Source: Chryseobacterium sp. 7
GTDB taxonomy: Bacteria > Bacteroidota > Bacteroidia > Flavobacteriales > Weeksellaceae
DNA: 64,000 bases
Reading direction: 5' to 3'
Assembly: GCF_003663845.1 (NCBI RefSeq)
Contig: NZ_RCCA01000001.1
Coordinates: 3,534,001 to 3,598,000, forward strand
The notes under the pieces: model-generated
Told to the model about the DNA's origin: nothing
Seen by the model: only the letters and a program-made list of their open reading frames with translations
Databases searched by the model: none
Translations under genes and position numbers: made by a program
Part shown: positions 59,638 through 64,000 of the stretch, piece after piece
How positions within the stretch are numbered: position 1 is the first letter of the stretch
Layout of the letters: the number at the start of each line of letters is the position of its first letter

Positions 59638-61100
59638 TAAGAAATATTTTTGTTGATATTAATGATTTCTGCCAACTGCTCTATGTTTCCACTCTCATAA
59701 AGTTCCTGCATCTTTAGCATTCTTTCGTGTAAGTCCTGAATCTGCTTTGCCTGTAAATCAACTCTTTGAAGTTTTTCGTTTCGGGCTTTGATGCTCTCCT
59801 GTCTTATCTGCTCGTGTTCAAAGGTCGGTTTAAAGTACGTTTTGAAAACAGATTCATCCGTATGCCCTGTATACTGCCATATTTCAAGTAAATCCCAGCC
59901 TTCCATATATCGGTTGGTACAAAAACTCCTACGAGAATCATGAAAGGCTATTTTATCTGCAAAGTTTATCGTTTCAAACACTACTCCCTCATTGGTTGGA
60001 CGTTCACGAGTAACTATCTTTTCATTGAAATAAGGCACAGCTCTAAACAGTTCTTTCAGGTACTCATTGGTATTCTGGTTGGATATGGCTATACTCTTGA
60101 TGTCGTCATTATACTTACTCAGGATATCTCCCGCATAGCCAAAAAACGAGAAACGGACTGTCTTATAACTATCTACTCCTGAACCTTTTTTTAACAGAAT
60201 ACTGACTGTTTTACTGCTGTGGTCAATATGTCCGCTCTCAATACGGGTAATATCTCCGAATCTAAGTGAAGTATGACAACCCAGAACAAACATATCCCGA
60301 ACTCTCTCTAATCTCGGAGCATCGGAAAAATCATGTTCGTACAGTATTTTGATTTCAGGCTCTGTCAGCACCGAATGAAACGTTGGCGGTACTTTGACTT
60401 TGTATTCATCCTGCATATAGCTTCTGTTATCCGTATAGCCTTTTTCAAAAGCTCTTTTCTGTATCTGTGACAGTCTTTTGATTCGGGTTTTCAGCGTATT
60501 TAATGATTTTACTCTTTCCGTATCAAGCAACCAGTTCTGAAACTCCAGGCATTGCAACTCATCAAATTTATCGATATCCAGAAAGATATTGTTTTCATTT
60601 GCAAAATCTTTTAAATCCTGATACATCACACTGAAAGATGATACATAACTTCTATGCAGAGGTTTTTGACCCGATGTAACAGCACGTGTAATTTTAAGTT
60701 CCGTTACTCTCATGAACTCCTGGAACACATCATCAAAAGATTTCTTGCTTTTCTGTACAGTAGTAAGGTGCTTTCCTGACAGTGCATTATCTATAATCGT
60801 TTTTAACTCGTCCTTTGTTGGCAGACGCTTGTAATGCTCATTGAAATTTTTATGGGAGTCCACTATGGACGTTTTGAATTTAGCCAGTTTTTGGTTAATT
60901 TCTCTTTTATCTCCGCCAGAAGTAACCGTTTTAGAATCGGTATCCCAACTGCTCGGAGCAACTTTCAGACCTGTTGAAAAATCTACTTTCAAATCTTTAA
61001 ACGAATACCGCCCCATGATTCGGGAGATTTCTTTTTTAGGTTCTGCTAATCTGTAATTAACACTCCCTGTTTCGTTGTTATATCTTTTTGTTTTTGCCAT
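59637..61100 (-). CDS. tyrosine integrase (site-specific recombinase) of the island
   Basis: From the ATG at 61100 (MAKTKRYNNETGSVNYR) the protein has 487 residues. The catalytic residues are visible as Arg in GCHTSLRFGDI, Lys in SKTVSILLKKGS, HDSRRSFCTNR (H-x-x-R), the second His in YTGHTDESVFKTYF, and the Tyr in KTYF. An N-terminal arm-binding and SAM-like core-binding domain precede it. It lies 155 bases from attR, with two TTTAGTCAC arm sites in its promoter region, so it may be self-regulated. A C-terminal coiled coil (KARNEKLQRVDLQAKQIQDL) extends past the usual end. Confidence 0.9.
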   Translation of the reverse strand: MAKTKRYNNETGSVNYRLAEPKKEISRIMGRYSFKDLKVDFSTGLKVAPSSWDTDSKTVTSGGDKREINQKLAKFKTSIVDSHKNFNEHYKRLPTKDELKTIIDNALSGKHLTTVQKSKKSFDDVFQEFMRVTELKITRAVTSGQKPLHRSYVSSFSVMYQDLKDFANENNIFLDIDKFDELQCLEFQNWLLDTERVKSLNTLKTRIKRLSQIQKRAFEKGYTDNRSYMQDEYKVKVPPTFHSVLTEPEIKILYEHDFSDAPRLERVRDMFVLGCHTSLRFGDITRIESGHIDHSSKTVSILLKKGSGVDSYKTVRFSFFGYAGDILSKYNDDIKSIAISNQNTNEYLKELFRAVPYFNEKIVTRERPTNEGVVFETINFADKIAFHDSRRSFCTNRYMEGWDLLEIWQYTGHTDESVFKTYFKPTFEHEQIRQESIKARNEKLQRVDLQAKQIQDLHERMLKMQELYESGNIEQLAEIININKNIS

Positions 61101-61115
61101 ATGCAAATATACGAA

Positions 61116-61136
61116 TTTAGTCACCATTTTAGTCAC
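61116..61136 (+). promoter_or_regulatory. right arm-type integrase sites
   Basis: TTTAGTCAC occurs at 61116-61124 and 61128-61136, in the same orientation as at the left end, just upstream of the integrase start. Confidence 0.55.
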
Positions 61137-61255
61137 CCTAATTTTTAAACTTATCTAAATTCATTTGAATTCAATAACACAAAAACTCCTTTTTAACAAT
61201 GTTTTAAACAAATAACCAAATACAATAAAGTGAAAATAAGTATAAAATGTTATAT

Positions 61256-61270
61256 CCTGTGGGTCTACAA
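61256..61270 (+). other. attR core
   Basis: CCTGTGGGTCTACAA is identical to the tRNA-Gln 3' end at 36963-36977. Confidence 0.85.
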
Positions 61271-61275
61271 CCAAA

Positions 61276-61310
61276 CAAATTAACCATCTAATTGTTAGAT
61301 GGTTAATTTG
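61276..61310. terminator. probable original terminator of tRNA-Gln
   Basis: A 16-bp perfect stem (CAAATTAACCATCTAA and its complement) with a TTG loop is followed by TTTTC. It lies 5 bases after attR, where the tRNA gene would end without the island. The remaining gap to 61520 holds no clear gene. Confidence 0.7.
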
Positions 61311-61520
61311 TTTTCAGTCAACTATGAGAGGACAAATCCAAAAAGAATAAATGCATTTTAAGCATTCTACCTCATCAGAGGAATTATTCCATTGATGAGC
61401 AGCTAAGCCAACTACCAAAAGGTATATCGCTTCAGGTTTAGTGGATGCGGGAGACTTAAGTTATGATAAAAAATTACAACAGTAGTTTTTTAATTTTATA
61501 AAAAGCTCATGGAATAGAAA

Positions 61521-62501
61521 TCATACTCTGCTTCTTCGTTTGATGTCTTTAATGAATTCGTTTGGAGTCATTCCTTCCAGCTCTTTAAAGATACGGTTGA
61601 ATGATGCCTGATGGCTGAAACCAGCTTCTGTGTAAATGTGTTTTATAGTGTATTTTTTTTGATGATTGTTCATGAAATCTTTTTTTATCTGCTCGATGCG
61701 GTAATAATTTAAAAGACCTTTAAAACCTTTTTCATTTTTGATATTAATAGCTCTGGAAATATAAGAGGTATTTGTATGTAGGGCTTTGGCAAGGGATTGA
61801 ATGTTAAAATCAGATGCCTTATAAGGTTTTGATTTTTCAAAATATTCAATGATTTCCTGATACAGCAGATGATACTTTTTATTTTCATGAAAATTTTCTT
61901 CGGTATCAATATTCTCTTTTGGTTTATTATCGTTGCTTACTATATTATTTTCAAGTAAAGAGGGAGTAACTTGATTTTCAAGCTTTGAGAATAAATTAAA
62001 ATAATAAATAATGAGTAAAGATTGTGGAATAATAAAAAAAAGAGGGCTTAATTTTAAAAATAAATCGGCTTTTTCGGTTAACTTAACAGTTAAATTTAAT
62101 TTTGAAAAATCTGAAATAAAAGGGGTTGAAATAATGACTGCAATTAAAAGCAGAAAAATACTGGAAAATACTTTGTAGTTATATATTCTGTATATAATAA
62201 TCAAAATAGGAATATACCATAAATAACTATTGTATGACCATAAAAATAAAACAAAAGGATATTGCCCTAGCGAAAATACTATTAGTCCTATTTTAAGAGT
62301 TGCTTTAAAGTTAAAGTTAAAATTGGAGATGATGAATAAAGAATAACTGATAACTAAAATGAATATAACGCAATACATCATTTCTAAATATGCCTTTGTA
62401 TAGTAAAAAAAGGCTGTGTAAAAAATAAGAATGCTTATTATAAATGCTATGATATATGTGATAAATTTTTTTTGTTTTGATATTAGATAAATATTACTCA
62501 T
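61521..62501 (-). CDS. membrane-bound AraC-family regulator
   Basis: There are 326 residues. The first 180 form about six hydrophobic segments (YIIAFIISILIFYTAFFYYT; YCVIFILVISYSLFIISNF; VFSLGQYPFVLFLWSYNS). The C-terminal 100 residues are an AraC HTH pair (SDFNIQSLAKALHTNTSYIS; IKHIYTEAGFSHQASFNRIF and KELEGMTPNEFIKDI). Such hybrid regulators are common in Chryseobacterium and probably sense membrane or outside signals. The target is unknown. Confidence 0.8.
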   Translation of the reverse strand: MSNIYLISKQKKFITYIIAFIISILIFYTAFFYYTKAYLEMMYCVIFILVISYSLFIISNFNFNFKATLKIGLIVFSLGQYPFVLFLWSYNSYLWYIPILIIIYRIYNYKVFSSIFLLLIAVIISTPFISDFSKLNLTVKLTEKADLFLKLSPLFFIIPQSLLIIYYFNLFSKLENQVTPSLLENNIVSNDNKPKENIDTEENFHENKKYHLLYQEIIEYFEKSKPYKASDFNIQSLAKALHTNTSYISRAINIKNEKGFKGLLNYYRIEQIKKDFMNNHQKKYTIKHIYTEAGFSHQASFNRIFKELEGMTPNEFIKDIKRRSRV

Positions 62502-62629
62502 AATACTATTTGAAATAATAAGTAACTTTTATTGGATTTTACATCAGTGAAATTTTAAAATATCATTCTACTCAAATGGTGGATAAATATTATTCACAAT
62601 GAAGGTTGGTTTATAATGCATTTTTATCT

Positions 62630-63004
62630 CTATCTCTTAACTTTTGGATAGATATTGCCTTCATAATATGTACTCGTAAATAATTTCTTCCATTTCGCAA
62701 CAGTATTTCTGCTTAATTTAAAATGCTGTGCTAATTGGGTATTATTTAATTTATTTTTCTTTTGATAATCTAAAATTTCAAAAATACAAGATTGGTCATA
62801 GGACCGAAGAGTTTGATTAAAATGTGCAGTCTCTTTATCAGAGTTTTCAGAAATTAACTCGTTAAGTTTGATAATATCTAAAATAGAAAGTTCTTCTTTT
62901 TTTAGTATTGATTTACTTATATCTTTCTTTTCCGGGAATTTTTCAAGAATAATATCCCTGTAAATATTCTTATAGTTTGGCTGATCTCTTTTTTTCTTAT
63001 TCAT
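62630..63004 (-). CDS. small helix-turn-helix protein
   Basis: The 124-residue protein has a C-terminal HTH (NKLNNTQLAQHFKLSRNTVA + KWKKLF) of homeodomain-like/transposase type and a Lys-rich N-terminus. It begins YKNIYRDIILEKFPEKKDIS, a pattern common in Chryseobacterium small HTH proteins. The function is unknown; it is probably a transcription regulator of nearby surface-protein genes. Confidence 0.65.
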   Translation of the reverse strand: MNKKKRDQPNYKNIYRDIILEKFPEKKDISKSILKKEELSILDIIKLNELISENSDKETAHFNQTLRSYDQSCIFEILDYQKKNKLNNTQLAQHFKLSRNTVAKWKKLFTSTYYEGNIYPKVKR

Positions 63005-63118
63005 CGTTCTGGCTGATTTCTAAGGTTGAAATTGTGTTTTAATAAAATAAAAAAATCATTTGTGTTTTCAAAATCCAGATACAGTATGAAATACACCAAA
63101 ATTATGTTGTATTATTCT

Positions 63119-63559
63119 TTAGGCCTGATTTTTACTGTATTTACTAAGCCATTTATACAGTGTAGTTTTAGGAATATTATATTCTTCAATTACCTGAGTT
63201 TTGGTTTTCGCACCGCTAGCTATAATTTCAAGAACATAATCTATAACTTCCTTGGAGTAAATATTTTTCCGAAACTGAGGTAATATTGTTGCTTTTGCCG
63301 GAGAGTCAGCCTTACCAGCCGCTGCTTGCGGAGCATATAGAATCAGGTGTTGGGAATACAGCCTGAAAAAATCATACTCAAGCAGTTTGCTCCACCGTAA
63401 TATAATTTCTGAGTCCAAACTTTTGGAAAGAAACATTTCTTTTATATCTTTTTCTGTGCAGTGTAAAAAATTACAGATACGGGAAGTCTGTATTTGTAAT
63501 TCTTCGGTTCTTTCTTTTATTAATGACCCTAAATGAATATTTTTAAAGTGATTACTCAT
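63119..63559 (-). CDS. small transposase-like helix-turn-helix protein
   Basis: There are 146 residues. The C-terminus has an IS3-like HTH (YSKEVIDYVLEIIASGAKTK; EEYNIPKTTLYKWLSKY). The N-terminal half (HLGSLIKERTEELQIQTSRI; FLHCTEKDIKEMFLSKSLDS) resembles a lambda-repressor-like fold. It pairs with the gene at 62630. No DDE nuclease follows, so it is not an active transposase. Confidence 0.62.
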   Translation of the reverse strand: MSNHFKNIHLGSLIKERTEELQIQTSRICNFLHCTEKDIKEMFLSKSLDSEIILRWSKLLEYDFFRLYSQHLILYAPQAAAGKADSPAKATILPQFRKNIYSKEVIDYVLEIIASGAKTKTQVIEEYNIPKTTLYKWLSKYSKNQA

Positions 63560-63741
63560 ATCCGCTGAATTGTTGTGACAAAGTGATATTGATAAATAAT
63601 AGAATTTTCCGATGGGAATATCTTTAGAATAATATCTGTTTTAAAAATCTTCAGCCCAAGTAAAGGTTATATAATAAACTTATGAAAAATAACACATTGA
63701 TTAACCTGGGCTGAAAATAAATTTAAAGACTTGTAATTTTC

Positions 63742-64000
63742 CTAATAGGTCACATTTGCCGGGCTGTTGATAGGATAGGTAACAGAGCCGCCTAAAGAGT
63801 TATAATATCCAATTCCAGAACCATATACCTTAGAACCGCCCTGCGTTGTTGCCGACCCGGAAATGATCAGCGAAGTATAATTTCCTAACGCGACCTCACC
63901 ATAAGTATATGTGGTAGGAACAATAGTACCTATAGTCATTTTGGTAAATGATGAACGGTTATTATTATCACCTACTCCTAGTACACTAATTCCGTTAGCT
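63742..64000 (-). CDS. C-terminal end of a Gly/Ser/Thr-rich protein (partial)
   Basis: The frame is open from the window edge to the stop at 63742, giving 85 residues. The text (ISVLGVGDNNNRSSFTKMTI; YTYGEVALGNYTSLIISGSA; GSKVYGSGIGYYNSLGGSVT) is low in charge and beta-rich, like the tips of fibre or surface proteins. The start lies outside the window, so its class cannot be set. Confidence 0.55.
   Translation of the reverse strand, partial: ANGISVLGVGDNNNRSSFTKMTIGTIVPTTYTYGEVALGNYTSLIISGSATTQGGSKVYGSGIGYYNSLGGSVTYPINSPANVTY

Larger units (their letters stand above)
36963..61270. mobile_element. tRNA-Gln-integrated genomic island
   Basis: The 15-base sequence CCTGTGGGTCTACAA, the 3' end of tRNA-Gln, is repeated directly at 61256-61270. 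A tyrosine integrase reads inward from the right end, and an excisionase-like gene lies nearby. Arm-type TTTAGTCAC repeats flank both ends. The island is 24.3 kb and carries ardA, recombinase, ParB-like, VirE-N-like, RHS and SLATT-type genes. No relaxase, coupling protein or conjugation genes are seen, so transfer, if any, would need a helper. Confidence 0.85.

Noticed and set aside
36963..61270. Conjugative transposon (CTnDOT-type) interpretation
   Set aside because: No tra genes, relaxase or coupling protein are found in the island, so only an integrative island is supported.

Overview
The window looks like chromosome of a flavobacterium of the Chryseobacterium/Weeksellaceae group. The DNA is AT-rich, promoters match the Bacteroidota -7 box TAnnTTTG, there is a type IX secretion C-terminal sorting domain, a SusC-like outer-membrane barrel and DUF6443-type RHS proteins, and the housekeeping proteins (AqpZ, AceA/AceB, Upp, Der) have a flavobacterial character. 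The genus is an inference from recalled family resemblance; no search was run.

Positions 1-5100 are ordinary chromosome: a partial DUF5715-like secreted protein, aquaporin Z, an MmcB-like nuclease-fold protein, a LuxE-type acyl-protein synthetase, an LpxH-like phosphodiesterase, QueD and a hotdog thioesterase. A probable small RNA lies at about 3283-3372.

Positions 5170-22685 are the most interesting part: a divergent, apparently undescribed peptide (RiPP-like) biosynthetic locus. Five intact tandem 47-51 residue precursor genes plus a decayed sixth share one leader and end in a D-T-rich tail with the C-terminus ILF. They lie between an S41 peptidase and a radical SAM/SPASM enzyme. Downstream on the same strand are a subtilase fused to a DUF1611-like P-loop domain, a JmjC-type cupin, a stand-alone acyl carrier protein, a TonB-dependent-type receptor and a SPASM protein without a radical SAM cluster. 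Divergently transcribed are an ABC exporter, a GT9-like protein, a DUF6734 protein (with an apparent frameshift), an unknown protein and a condensation-domain-like acyltransferase. The carrier protein plus condensation domain suggests that the peptide is acylated as well as rSAM-modified; this is inference.

Positions 22700-36900 hold OmpH/Skp, the glyoxylate shunt (aceA, aceB) with its divergent ScfR/RamB-type regulator and two matching palindromic operators, a ComF protein, an alpha/beta hydrolase, upp, a Pls/PosA-type single-module NRPS-like protein with an acetyltransferase, and der.

Positions 36963-61270 are a 24.3-kb genomic island integrated at the 3' end of tRNA-Gln(TTG). It is bounded by a 15-bp direct repeat, with TTTAGTCAC arm-type sites at both ends and a tyrosine integrase next to the right end. 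It carries ArdA, a 2.8-kb non-coding stretch rich in repeats and RNA-like hairpins, a two-gene SLATT-type module, a strongly structured RNA, secreted and T9SS proteins, two large RHS proteins with a candidate toxin tip and immunity protein, a serine recombinase, two ParB-like proteins, a VirE-N/primase-like protein, a frameshifted DUF5131 gene, an excisionase-like HTH and a zinc-ribbon protein. No relaxase or type IV secretion genes are seen, so it looks like an integrative island rather than a self-transmissible element.

Positions 61271-64000 return to chromosome: the probable original terminator of the tRNA, a membrane-bound AraC-type regulator, two small HTH proteins and the C-terminal end of a glycine/serine/threonine-rich protein cut by the window edge.
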